This document shows positions 9,890 to 17,648 of a DNA stretch of 39,928 nt, piece after piece. This stretch comes from Thermodesulfobacteriota bacterium (GTDB lineage: Bacteria > Desulfobacterota > BSN033 > UBA1163): the NCBI GenBank assembly GCA_030024065.1, contig JASEIE010000005.1:1-39928 (forward strand), read 5' to 3'. The notes under the pieces are model-generated. The model was not told where the DNA came from. It ran no database searches and saw only the letters and a program-made list of their open reading frames with translations. The translations under genes and the position numbers were made by a program. Position 1 is the first letter of the stretch. Each line of letters opens with the position of its first letter.

Positions 9890-11875
9890 ATGGGATATAA
9901 AGACATAAAGAGGAAATTTTGGACGGCAGGTCTGGTGATCGGTTTGATCACCTGCCCTGTCCTCCATGTCTCTGCGGCTATCTGGTATCAGGAGAACGAT
10001 CCCGCAATCACCTATACCGGTAACTGGAATGCCTTAAGTGATCTCAATGCGAACGGGGGAAGTTACCGCAACTCTAATGACGCCAGCACCCCGGCCACTG
10101 TCACCGTAACCTTTACAGGGACGGCTGTATCTTGGATTTCAGACCCATGGAATGATCTGGGGATAGCCCGGGTCTACATCGACGGGGTTTTAGATGCGAC
10201 CGTAGATCTGTATAGCGGTGTTAACCGATATCAGCAGGTGGTCTACAGCAGAAGTGGTTTGTCCTTAGGCACGCATACGCTGAAGGTTGAAGTCACCGGG
10301 AACAAAAATACTATTTCAGCAGGGACATGGATAGATATTGACGCCTTTGTGGTTTCTTCTTTAGATCAGTTGTCATTCTACTGGGAGACTTACCATGAAC
10401 TGATGCTCGCCCAGCCCACTCAGGTATTTTCGGGAAAAGATCTAATCGAGGCTTACCCGAGTGAAATGGCCCTTGCCCTGATTGCGGCGTACCTGATTAC
10501 TCAAGAGCCGCGGTACGCGTTAGACGCAGACAGGCAGCTTACCTTTGCAAGGGGCTTTGAAGATCTCAATCACTTGTTGGTGATCTACCCTGATGCCTAT
10601 CCATATATCAGTCGAGATTATATTGCCAGACAGATCTACAATTTGTATGTCGCATTTAAAATATTTGGCAATGTCAAATATCTACAATGGGCTGATGAGG
10701 AAGCCCAGGCGATGATTACCTATTTGAAACGATCACCCCTCACCTATAATGGAGTGACCTATACCCTTTTCTATCCGACCTATAACACGACCACTCCATA
10801 TACACCTCTTACCCAGGGGCCATCGATTGATCTGAATCAAAATGCAGAGATTGGTTTAGCCTTTACGCTCCTCTATCATGAGCCCCTATCGCAACTACAT
10901 GATAATCAGACTGCCGCCGACATTGCCCTGAATGAGCTGCGAGCCAGCATGGCTTTGCAGGACATGACCACTGGGGCGATACCTGTAGCGTCGTTTCCTC
11001 CTTACGATACACAGATGGATACGGGTTATGCATCGTATACCCTCAGATCATGGGTATGGGCCAACCTCTTCTGGAAAGATCCCGACTTCGCCCTTCATAT
11101 CCAAAAAGGGGCCGAGTGGCTTAGTGGGTATGTAACTTCTTCAGAGATAACAGCTCAAAATTATACCTGGACTGAACTCTTTGATCAGCCGAATGGAAAA
11201 GCCAATATCGAAGAGGCCTGGGACCGATTCCCTGCTTTTTACTTCACAGGCACAGTGGACATTCCTCATTATGTTTCACTGATTTACAATAAGCTCTTTG
11301 ACCAGATATCGGCATATCAATTCCGGTTTAAAACCTTATTTGGATATTTTGAGGCGATGGGCATTCCTCGATCCGCTTACATGCCGAGTGAAGGTCTGCC
11401 ATCAATCGGCCTTTCTGTAACACCGAGCACCTGGCCACTTGGAACCGTTCTGGCGGGCTCGGTTATAAACATGAGTAATACAGAGAAACTGTTTGTTCAA
11501 AATACAGGAAATACGGCTGAGACATTTACTCTCCGGATTGCGAATACCGGGGGAATATGGTCAGCGGCCAATACCGAGAATGGCAACTCCCAACCCAATA
11601 CCTTTGTCTTGAGTGGGTTATTTTCTGCATCTACCGATACAGGAATTACTGGAAGCCACTTCAACACTGGAACCGATGACGACGTAATTTCCCCTGATTT
11701 TCCCAGGACAGCGACAACGGATATCTTTGGAAACGCCTCAGCAACGACGGCCAATGGGGTTGGTGTGGCTCCAAATGAGACAAGGGCGTTGTGGCTCCAG
11801 TTCAAGGCACCGCCACCGCCAACGGTAGAGAATCCTCAGTCCATCACACTCACGATTGAGGCTATCGCACAATGA
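9890..11875 (+). CDS. Secreted WISD-module protein with an alpha-helical domain and C-terminal fibre-type domain
   Basis: 661 aa. ATG 9890 follows the upstream stop by 3 nt; there is no strong ribosome site, so translational coupling is likely. A signal peptide is visible (charged MGYKDIKRK, hydrophobic core, VSAA near residue 30). A WISD module follows at about 30-155. A mostly helical region (about 160-500), with many Trp/Tyr residues and repeated amphipathic helices, resembles the alpha/alpha-toroid seen in six-hairpin glycosidases; this is a guess from pattern only. The last 150 residues (about 508-661) are plainly homologous to the whole mature protein of the next gene. Shared landmarks are W-x-LGT, EKxxVxNxGNxxExFTL, GLF, RALWLQFxAP and QSITxTI. 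No catalytic function can be assigned. Confidence 0.82.
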   Translation: MGYKDIKRKFWTAGLVIGLITCPVLHVSAAIWYQENDPAITYTGNWNALSDLNANGGSYRNSNDASTPATVTVTFTGTAVSWISDPWNDLGIARVYIDGVLDATVDLYSGVNRYQQVVYSRSGLSLGTHTLKVEVTGNKNTISAGTWIDIDAFVVSSLDQLSFYWETYHELMLAQPTQVFSGKDLIEAYPSEMALALIAAYLITQEPRYALDADRQLTFARGFEDLNHLLVIYPDAYPYISRDYIARQIYNLYVAFKIFGNVKYLQWADEEAQAMITYLKRSPLTYNGVTYTLFYPTYNTTTPYTPLTQGPSIDLNQNAEIGLAFTLLYHEPLSQLHDNQTAADIALNELRASMALQDMTTGAIPVASFPPYDTQMDTGYASYTLRSWVWANLFWKDPDFALHIQKGAEWLSGYVTSSEITAQNYTWTELFDQPNGKANIEEAWDRFPAFYFTGTVDIPHYVSLIYNKLFDQISAYQFRFKTLFGYFEAMGIPRSAYMPSEGLPSIGLSVTPSTWPLGTVLAGSVINMSNTEKLFVQNTGNTAETFTLRIANTGGIWSAANTENGNSQPNTFVLSGLFSASTDTGITGSHFNTGTDDDVISPDFPRTATTDIFGNASATTANGVGVAPNETRALWLQFKAPPPPTVENPQSITLTIEAIAQ

Positions 11876-11896
11876 AAGCGTAAGGAGGGTACAACC

Positions 11897-12466
11897 ATGA
11901 AAAAGATACTATCTATCTTTAGCCTGTTGGCTATCATATTTCTGATGGGGGCATGGGCGCCCCATGCTTACGCCGTATCATCAGGCAACGTGACCGTTAC
12001 GGTGACGATTCAAAATCTATCGGTAAGCCTCTCAGGCGCCACCACCTGGGATCTCGGCACTATTCCCACATCGTCTGTTAAGACTATGACCTCTCTTGAG
12101 AAGATCATAGTCACCAATGATGGGAATGTGACAGAGAGTTTCACATTAAGCCTGACAAATCCATCCGGGTGGGCCGCCGGTAGTACTGCAGGTTTTAACA
12201 CCTATGTCATGAAGGGCCTGTTTGTGAGTACGACGGACAACCCATTGCCAGCCGATTTCGGGGCCGATGGGAATGATGTCATAGAGACAGGTATCAAAAC
12301 GGCAACAGATGTTAATTTCGGCAAAACGGGGAGCGCAAATGGTGCAAGTGTTCCATCGACAGCCGGTTCAAATAGCAGGGCTCTCTGGCTTCAGTTTTCC
12401 GCCCCGACCTCAACGAGTGCGACAACTGCGCAATCCATTACGATTACTATTGGCGTCGCACCCTAA
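11897..12466 (+). CDS. Small secreted beta-rich protein, possible fibre or matrix subunit
   Basis: 189 aa. The start is well supported: AAGGAGG (11882-11888) lies 8 nt upstream of ATG. A clear signal peptide ends at AYA (residue 26). The mature part starts with alternating VTVTVTIQ strands and is rich in Thr/Ser with almost no charge. Its length and composition recall small secreted matrix subunits such as the TasA/CalY type, or anchor-less WxL-like proteins, but I see no diagnostic motif of either family. The same fold is fused to the end of the preceding protein. The next gene encodes a chaperone-like exported protein, so a subunit plus assembly-factor pair is plausible. That role is inference. 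Confidence 0.8.
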   Translation: MKKILSIFSLLAIIFLMGAWAPHAYAVSSGNVTVTVTIQNLSVSLSGATTWDLGTIPTSSVKTMTSLEKIIVTNDGNVTESFTLSLTNPSGWAAGSTAGFNTYVMKGLFVSTTDNPLPADFGADGNDVIETGIKTATDVNFGKTGSANGASVPSTAGSNSRALWLQFSAPTSTSATTAQSITITIGVAP

Positions 12467-12473
12467 AAAGGCC

Positions 12474-13361
12474 ATGGAAACTTCAAGGGCATGCTTCACA
12501 GGTTGGAAATATTACCTGATCGGCCTGATGTCACTGGTCCTGCTGTTTATCCCAGATTCCGGATGGAGTGGGGACCTTACCGTGGAGCCCGGAGGGCTCT
12601 TGATTCAAAAGGTCCCCATCGGGGAGGTCTACGACCTCTCCAAAGAGTCGGGAATCACGCTCAAGATTTACAACAAGCTGGATAGGCCCATTACATATAA
12701 GATTTCGGCCAAAAGACCTTCAGAGACGGGGAGCGGACGGTGGATGGCGGGTTACCAGGAGATCCCTGACCCAGGCTGGCTCTCCTTTGGGAGCGGCGAG
12801 GTGACGATTGAGGCCCAGAGGGTTGGCGAGGTGAAGATGTACCTCAAGATACCGCCGGAGAGGGGTTATTATAACCAGCATTGGGCTGTGACGGTGGTGG
12901 TGGAAGGACAACTCAAACCCGGGGAGGTCTTTGCCCTAGCCGCATATCTCCCCTTCGAGATCGAAACGGAACAAAAGGAAAGAGCAGGAAAGCGGCCATG
13001 GGGGAAGATCAGGGTGGAACCTTCCCTTTTGACTGTCCGATCCGCAGAAAAGGAAAAGAAGAAGGTCAAAATTTATAACAACGATGGAGAGGATCACAAA
13101 TATCGCATCCAGGTAGGTATTCCGCCGGATAGGTCTCTGACAAGACGGATTAGCCCATCGCCGGGTCACAGCGAACTTCCGGATCCCTCCTGGATCGGAA
13201 TCAGTCATACGGAAGTCGTGATCAAACAGGGAAAAATGAAAGAGGTCTCGGTCTGGCCACGCCTTCCCAGGGTACTACCCTCTCCAGGACCTTGGGAGAC
13301 CCTGCTCTGGGTGGAGTCGGAAAGTGGGGAGACGGCCTTTATACGGGTGGATGTGGAATAG
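12474..13361 (+). CDS. Exported two-domain Ig-like protein, chaperone-like (paralogue A)
   Basis: 295 aa from ATG 12474, 7 nt after the previous stop, with only a weak AAAAAGG upstream. The frame is open further upstream, but that part overlaps the previous gene. A hydrophobic signal peptide covers residues 12-31 (cleavage near GWSG). Two similar Ig-like halves follow: residues about 34-165 begin LTVEPGG and contain EIPDPGW (96-102), and residues about 180-295 begin IRVEPSLL and contain ELPDPSW (234-240). The layout and sequence type (early strand, IYNKxxxxxTYKISA) resemble PapD-like pilus chaperones and the DUF916/WxL-interacting family, but there is no C-terminal membrane helix. It is co-linear with the protein at 16499-17392, with the motifs at the same residue numbers. 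A role in folding or anchoring the small secreted protein next door is inferred. Confidence 0.78.
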   Translation: METSRACFTGWKYYLIGLMSLVLLFIPDSGWSGDLTVEPGGLLIQKVPIGEVYDLSKESGITLKIYNKLDRPITYKISAKRPSETGSGRWMAGYQEIPDPGWLSFGSGEVTIEAQRVGEVKMYLKIPPERGYYNQHWAVTVVVEGQLKPGEVFALAAYLPFEIETEQKERAGKRPWGKIRVEPSLLTVRSAEKEKKKVKIYNNDGEDHKYRIQVGIPPDRSLTRRISPSPGHSELPDPSWIGISHTEVVIKQGKMKEVSVWPRLPRVLPSPGPWETLLWVESESGETAFIRVDVE

Positions 13362-13437
13362 GTCTTTCTGATGTGATCCCTTCCGATTCAGACATCTCTC
13401 CGGCCCGGCATAGGATAAGATATCGAGAATAGGGGAC

Positions 13438-15807
13438 GTGGAACAGAAACGTTTCGCAATCTTAGGATTTCTAATCTTTTTACTACTATCAGCCCGGGTC
13501 TATGCAGAGCCCGAACAGAAGATTAAGGTTCAGGTTTCGATTCTCTTTGTGAACTCCGATGGAGATGGTATCTCAGACGAAATGGAGAAGGATGTTCATC
13601 ATACGAAACCTGACAATCCCGATAGCGACAGTGACGGATATTCAGATGGCACCGAAGTCCTGTATGGGGGCGACCCTCTCGAGTCCAGTGTGATCCCCAC
13701 AAAAGGAGATCTGCACGTGACCTCCAATCCGACAAATGCCACTATCTTCCTGGAGGGAAACTGGGGATATCTTGGGCGTTTCGGGGGTTTTTCGGATGTT
13801 GTGATCTCCAAACTTGACGTGGGGAGGCATCTCCTCCGGCTCTCCCATCCAGGATATGAAGACTCCTATGATGCGGTCCAGGTCTCTCCCCCCAAAAACC
13901 TCCGTGATGTTTCAAAGGCCCATGTCGAACTCAAACCGTTGACACGGCCCGATTATGGAGAAGGGGGCCGATTGACCTCTGGGGGGCTGCCGATCGATGT
14001 GGGAGACTCGGCGATCCCCGTGGTATGCGACTGGGACAATGACGGGAAAAAGGACCTTTTAGTAGGAAACAGCACAGGGGCTCTGATCCTTTATCGGAAT
14101 ACAGGATCAGACGCGTCTCCCGACTTTACAGAAAGTATCCCCCTCATCAGCAACGATGCCTTCCTTGCCCCCTTTGTGGTAGACTGGGACAATGACGGCA
14201 AAAAGGACCTGCTAATCGGGACAAGGGATGGAAATGTCTTGTTTTTCAGGAATACTGGGAGCGACGATATCCCATCCATTGTGAGCAATGGAATTCCCCA
14301 AGTGACTGCCCTGCCAGGCGGTTATGCCCGACCCCTCGCCGTCGATTGGAATGGAGACACAAAAAAGGATCTACTGGTGGGGGATGGAAGTGGAAAAATC
14401 AACGCATTTTTGAATACAGGCTCTGACGATCAACCTACATTCGATGCCCCCCCCTTTACTGCTCTATCCTTCGAACCGGGCAGGATATCCCCATTTGTGG
14501 TGACAGACTGGGATGGGGATAGCAAGAAGGATATTCTTGTAGGGACATCTGACGGCCGTATTCTACTCTATTCGCATCAAGGAGACAACGCCTTTTCCGG
14601 ACCCATACCTATCCAGTCCGGCCTAGCAGGGGCAAAGCAGGAAATCAACACCGGGGCCTATGCATCCCCTTTTGTGGCCGACTTGAATCATGACGGCATG
14701 AAGGACCTCTTGATCGGGAACGAGAATGGCGAGATACTTTATTATGGCAACCATCCTCCGGTGGCTTCCTTTATTGCGGCGGATATGGTAATCGAGGGAG
14801 AACAGGTGTCCTTCAACGGGAGCTCATCGTTCGATCCCGACGGAGATCCGTTGAAGTACCGCTGGAGCTTCGGTGATGGAACTACGGATGTCGAAGAAGG
14901 GCCAAACACTCAACACACTTTCGACGATGAAGGGATTTACAGGGTCACCCTCACCGTGACAGATAGTTATGGGGTGAGTCATTCTACCCAGATGGATGTG
15001 CGAGTGGCCAATGTGGCACCACTTGTTTTAGGTGGACCTGATCAAAGGGTGGTTGCCGGGGATACGGTATCTTTCTCCGGTGTGTATTTAGATCCGGGAA
15101 TGAAGGACACCCATTCCATCTTATGGGACTTCGGTGATGGAACCACGGCCGCTGGCCAATTAACTCTGACTCATGTTTATATAGCGGGTGGAGATTACAC
15201 GGTGACCTTGGTGGTCACCGATAATGCAATGGAAACCGGTTCGGACAAGGTTACCGTCAGGGTTGATGAAGCAGGTACCACTAGGCCGTTTTCTCTGGCA
15301 TACCCACTCAATGGGATGGTATTTTCTACCGCTTCTGTGAACCTGAGTGGTCTGCTGAATATCCCTGCCGATGGGGTCACGGTGAAGGTCAATGGTACTC
15401 CGGTGATCATGACACTCCATAGCGACAGCTCCTTTGATGGCGCGATTCCCCTGGTGTTCGGTCCTAATACGATTGATATTACCTTGACGGACGAGGATGG
15501 TTATCTATCCACGAAAATGATCGAGGTCAACCGATCTGGTGGCGACTTAAATGGCGATGGGATTGTGGGGGTTGAAGACGCCTTTACGGTCTTACAGATA
15601 TCATCAGGAGCGGAGACACCGGAGTCCCTCGGGCTTAGACCGGATCAGATGGACTTCGCCCCACTCCATGTTGACAGCTCGGGGAATGTCCTAAAAAATC
15701 CAGATGGGAGTGTGATACCGGATCCTAACGGTGTTATCAATGTGGCGGATGCCCTGATCCTCCTGAGGGCTGCGCTGGGGACTATTATCCTACCCCTCTC
15801 GCCCTGA
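13438..15807 (+). CDS. Large secreted TSP3-PEGA-VCBS-PKD protein with C-terminal dockerin-like domain
   Basis: 789 aa. GTG 13438 is the only plausible start after an in-frame stop at 13411; AGGGGA lies just ahead with unusually tight spacing. The signal peptide is cleaved near VYA (residue 23). By nucleotide, the order is calcium-binding thrombospondin type 3 repeats (13555-13660, DSDGDG-type), a PEGA domain (13710-13930), at least five VCBS/FG-GAP-type blades of the form DWDxDGKKDLLxG (14023-14750), two PKD domains (14758-15010 and 15020-15270, each with FGDGT), a bacterial Ig/glucodextranase-B-like domain (15280-15530) and a dockerin-like end (15541-15807). The first dockerin repeat is canonical (DLNGDGIVGVEDAF). 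The second (DPNGVINVADALILLRAALG) has lost the first calcium ligand. The adjacent lipoprotein has a cohesin-like domain, so the two may bind each other. Confidence 0.85.
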   Translation: MEQKRFAILGFLIFLLLSARVYAEPEQKIKVQVSILFVNSDGDGISDEMEKDVHHTKPDNPDSDSDGYSDGTEVLYGGDPLESSVIPTKGDLHVTSNPTNATIFLEGNWGYLGRFGGFSDVVISKLDVGRHLLRLSHPGYEDSYDAVQVSPPKNLRDVSKAHVELKPLTRPDYGEGGRLTSGGLPIDVGDSAIPVVCDWDNDGKKDLLVGNSTGALILYRNTGSDASPDFTESIPLISNDAFLAPFVVDWDNDGKKDLLIGTRDGNVLFFRNTGSDDIPSIVSNGIPQVTALPGGYARPLAVDWNGDTKKDLLVGDGSGKINAFLNTGSDDQPTFDAPPFTALSFEPGRISPFVVTDWDGDSKKDILVGTSDGRILLYSHQGDNAFSGPIPIQSGLAGAKQEINTGAYASPFVADLNHDGMKDLLIGNENGEILYYGNHPPVASFIAADMVIEGEQVSFNGSSSFDPDGDPLKYRWSFGDGTTDVEEGPNTQHTFDDEGIYRVTLTVTDSYGVSHSTQMDVRVANVAPLVLGGPDQRVVAGDTVSFSGVYLDPGMKDTHSILWDFGDGTTAAGQLTLTHVYIAGGDYTVTLVVTDNAMETGSDKVTVRVDEAGTTRPFSLAYPLNGMVFSTASVNLSGLLNIPADGVTVKVNGTPVIMTLHSDSSFDGAIPLVFGPNTIDITLTDEDGYLSTKMIEVNRSGGDLNGDGIVGVEDAFTVLQISSGAETPESLGLRPDQMDFAPLHVDSSGNVLKNPDGSVIPDPNGVINVADALILLRAALGTIILPLSP

Positions 15808-15869
15808 GGAAACGTCTTTATAGCCCTTCCTTTGGAAAAAGGTGGGAAGGTGAAAAGAGGTATTTTCGG

Positions 15870-16364
15870 ATGAAAAAAATTCTGTCCTTTTTTTTGGTAG
15901 GGTGGGGATCATACTTGCTCCTCGGATGCGGGAGTGGTTCAAATCCCGGAAACTCGACTCCAGGTCTTTCAAAGAGTGTTCTTCATGTCGCTCTCCTGGG
16001 GATGGACGCTCCTATTTCCACTCTAGGAGCGATCGAATTCAAGATCGATTATGACCAATCTGTGGTCAAACCCATGCCGGATATAAATGAAAATGCAAAG
16101 ACATCCGTTTCTCTAAGCGAGGCCATGTCTGGTAACAGAACCTATGTAGTGGCCCATGACGACGGAGATATCCTGACCCTGAACCTTCTCAACGCTAACG
16201 GATTCGATACCGGAGAGAAAACGATCGAGATTGATTTCTCCGTCCTTAACGAGACACCTGGTGTTAGATCCTATCAGATCGTGCTCGACACCTTCAAGCT
16301 CTTTGACCTCAATGGGGAGAGGATCAGCGGAGTTGATCCGGCCTTGAAAGTAACGAATGAATAG
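15870..16364 (+). CDS. Lipoprotein with cohesin-like domain
   Basis: 164 aa. AGAGG (15856-15860) precedes ATG by 9 nt. The N-terminus has a lysine-rich start, a hydrophobic core and the lipobox LLGC with the lipidated Cys at residue 20, followed by a short Gly/Ser/Pro/Asn linker. The remaining ~125 residues match the general cohesin pattern: an early strand with an IEFKIDYD segment and VV, a Gly-rich mid region with HDDGDILTLNLLNANG, a conserved EKTIEIDFSVL strand, and a final strand ending FDLNGERI. Cohesins bind dockerins, and a dockerin-like domain ends the protein encoded 62 nt upstream. The likely role is to anchor that protein to a membrane. I am sure of the lipoprotein and moderately sure of the cohesin call. 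The signal-peptide codons contain an A7 and a T8 run. Confidence 0.78.
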   Translation: MKKILSFFLVGWGSYLLLGCGSGSNPGNSTPGLSKSVLHVALLGMDAPISTLGAIEFKIDYDQSVVKPMPDINENAKTSVSLSEAMSGNRTYVVAHDDGDILTLNLLNANGFDTGEKTIEIDFSVLNETPGVRSYQIVLDTFKLFDLNGERISGVDPALKVTNE

Positions 16365-16480
16365 GGGACTTATCCTTTTTTCTGACTTCTGCCTGGATAA
16401 CAACCCTGTTTAAAGCGTGCCCTTTGTTATGACCAGTGACATACAACCGTTGGTTTTCTTCTTGTATTTTTTGCCGAATC

Positions 16481-16517
16481 AGAATATTGTGATGCAGTAT
16501 GTCTTTCACAATATTCT
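16481..16517 (+). promoter_or_regulatory. Perfect 11-bp inverted repeat around a start codon
   Basis: AGAATATTGTG (16481-16491) and CACAATATTCT (16507-16517) are exact reverse complements with a 15-nt loop. The loop holds the ATG (16499) of the next gene. The structure could be an mRNA hairpin acting on initiation, or a protein-binding site. No ribosome-binding sequence is obvious in front of this ATG. Confidence 0.55.
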
Positions 16518-17392
16518 ATCGGCGTCCGTTATTCCATAGCCTGCAGCTTCAGATCCTCTTTGTTGTTTCCCTTCTCCTGATTTCTTCCATTCCTTCTCCT
16601 CTATTGGCTTTAGGGTTGACCGTCCAACCCGCCACATTTCTGTTCAGAGATATCCCTATAGGGACCAAGGTCAAGCTGCCTGTACCGTTGAGTATCCATA
16701 ATAAGGATAAACAACCTCATACCTATGCCGTTTCTCCCTATTCCCCCTCTCGCCTTGGGATGTCCTGGCCCGAGGGGTACCAGGAGATTCCCGACCCGAC
16801 ATGGTTCCGGTTTGAAGAGAAAGAGATCACCATCGCCGGAGGCGAAACTGGATTCGTCAACATGTTTATCGAAATAGCCCGTTCGGATGCTTATTACAAC
16901 CAGAAGTGGGTCATCGCCCTCAGAGTGACGACCAGGGTTGAATCCGGGGAATCGATAGCCATTGCGGTCTATCCAAGGTTTTTGATTGAGACAGAAAACC
17001 GTGAGGAGATCAAAGGACGGCCTGCCGGTAAAACCGGCATCAGACCAGGCGTCTTATATTTGTCGCCTCCATTTCATGAGAAAAAGGAAAGCATTGAGAT
17101 ATATAACAATGACAATATCCCCCATACCTATACGATCCGTTCTGAAATTCCACCCAGTGGGATACAAAGCCAGGTTTTACCCACCCCCTCCTATGACTGG
17201 ATTCCTAACCCCGCATGGATTGTGCCGGACCAGGATGCCGTGGAGGTTGAATCCGGAGAAAAACAAAGTATCAGTTTCCATCTGGATATCACCCAGAACG
17301 AATCGCTCCCACTACAAAGATGGGAGGGACTGCTCTTCTTCAGACCTGACAAAGGGCCTTCCACCTTCGGGAGGGTCCTCATATCGCCGTAA
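16499..17392 (+). CDS. Exported two-domain Ig-like protein, chaperone-like (paralogue B)
   Basis: 297 aa. It starts at ATG 16499 inside the loop of an inverted repeat; no better in-frame start exists before the signal peptide. The signal peptide has a hydrophobic core at residues 18-38 and ends near LALG. Two Ig-like halves begin LTVQPATF and IRPGVLYL and contain EIPDPTW (96-102) and IPNPAW (235-240). These are the same positions as the equivalent motifs in the protein at 12474-13361, so the two are paralogues from a duplicated gene. They diverge elsewhere. No transmembrane tail is seen. It is the last gene before the polysaccharide locus, and the 133-nt gap ahead of it suggests it may be expressed apart from the lipoprotein gene. 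Its function is inferred from its resemblance to pilus-chaperone or WxL-interacting proteins. Confidence 0.75.
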   Translation: MSFTIFYRRPLFHSLQLQILFVVSLLLISSIPSPLLALGLTVQPATFLFRDIPIGTKVKLPVPLSIHNKDKQPHTYAVSPYSPSRLGMSWPEGYQEIPDPTWFRFEEKEITIAGGETGFVNMFIEIARSDAYYNQKWVIALRVTTRVESGESIAIAVYPRFLIETENREEIKGRPAGKTGIRPGVLYLSPPFHEKKESIEIYNNDNIPHTYTIRSEIPPSGIQSQVLPTPSYDWIPNPAWIVPDQDAVEVESGEKQSISFHLDITQNESLPLQRWEGLLFFRPDKGPSTFGRVLISP

Positions 17393-17590
17393 AGCTCCCT
17401 TAGTAGTCCGAGCCACAATGTTATCCTGTATAAAATGGTTACATATTATAGTATAATTGATTATTAATTACTCAGGGAGAGCCATCCAACCCATTGCTTC
17501 TCCTTATCATGGCTCCCATTCTTAGCTATTTGATGATAAAAGTCTAATAAAATCTTGACCCTCAAGTAGAAATATTGGCACAGACATTGC
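17393..17590. other. AT-rich intergenic region before the polysaccharide locus
   Basis: The full gap between genes is 307 bp (17393-17699). The left 200 bp are AT-rich and hold only an imperfect stem (17475-17485 with 17509-17517, a two-base bulge and no T-run). I see no coding sequence or convincing terminator in this part. The right part holds the promoter and operators listed separately. Confidence 0.6.
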
Positions 17591-17609
17591 ATGTTCATTA
17601 GGTGAACAT
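17591..17609. promoter_or_regulatory. Operator copy 1 (19-bp inverted repeat)
   Basis: ATGTTCATTAGGTGAACAT is a perfect 7-bp inverted repeat with a 5-bp spacer. It ends 11 bp upstream of the -35 box of the promoter at 17621. A second copy overlaps the -10 and start region, with centres 56 bp apart (about 5.3 helical turns). It is a probable binding site for a dimeric regulator, and the wHTH protein encoded downstream is the obvious candidate. Confidence 0.7.
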
Positions 17610-17620
17610 ATTTGTTTTTC

Positions 17621-17648
17621 TTGACAGTGTGATACGGAATTCTATAAT
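17621..17648 (+). promoter_or_regulatory. Consensus sigma-70 promoter
   Basis: TTGACA (17621-17626), a 16-bp spacer and TATAAT (17643-17648): both hexamers match the consensus exactly. Transcription should begin near 17655, giving a leader of about 45 nt before the ATG at 17700. It is likely the main promoter of the polysaccharide operon. Confidence 0.88.

Larger units (their letters stand above)
1528..10353 (+). repeat. Seven dispersed copies of the WISD module
   Basis: Copies lie at about 1528-1905, 4780-5163, 5264-5644, 6563-6934, 7771-8149, 9500-9883 and 9977-10353, spread over three adjacent genes. Each is about 125 residues. Each opens with a motif like YEETxxAITYxGxW, has ASGGxYxxS, the core WISDxWxDxG followed by VYIDGxLxATVDLY, then YQQxVYSxSGL, THTLKxEVTGxKN, and closes with DIDAFxV. 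The pattern is that of an all-beta, probably carbohydrate-binding-like module. I know similar modules in bacterial exported proteins but cannot name a formal family. Long synonymous stretches are shared between copies, which suggests recent spread or gene conversion. Confidence 0.85.

Noticed and set aside
9890..11875. Lipobox-like LITC in the signal peptide of the 661-aa protein
   Set aside because: Thr directly before Cys does not fit the lipobox, and a normal signal-peptidase site (VSAA) follows.
12309..12473. Upstream extension of the first chaperone-like protein
   Set aside because: It overlaps the conserved end of the small secreted protein and would bury the signal peptide.
15829..15842. 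Small hairpin CCTTT-GGAA-AAAGG before the lipoprotein gene
   Set aside because: Five pairs, three of them A-T, and no T-run; not distinguishable from chance.
16363..16381. Possible intrinsic terminator (short stem then six T) after the cohesin-like lipoprotein gene
   Set aside because: The stem has only three strong pairs plus G-U and A-U pairs, too weak to call.
17475..17517. Imperfect stem GGGAGAGCCAT / ATGGCTCCC
   Set aside because: It needs a two-base bulge and a 23-nt loop and has no T-run; probably chance.
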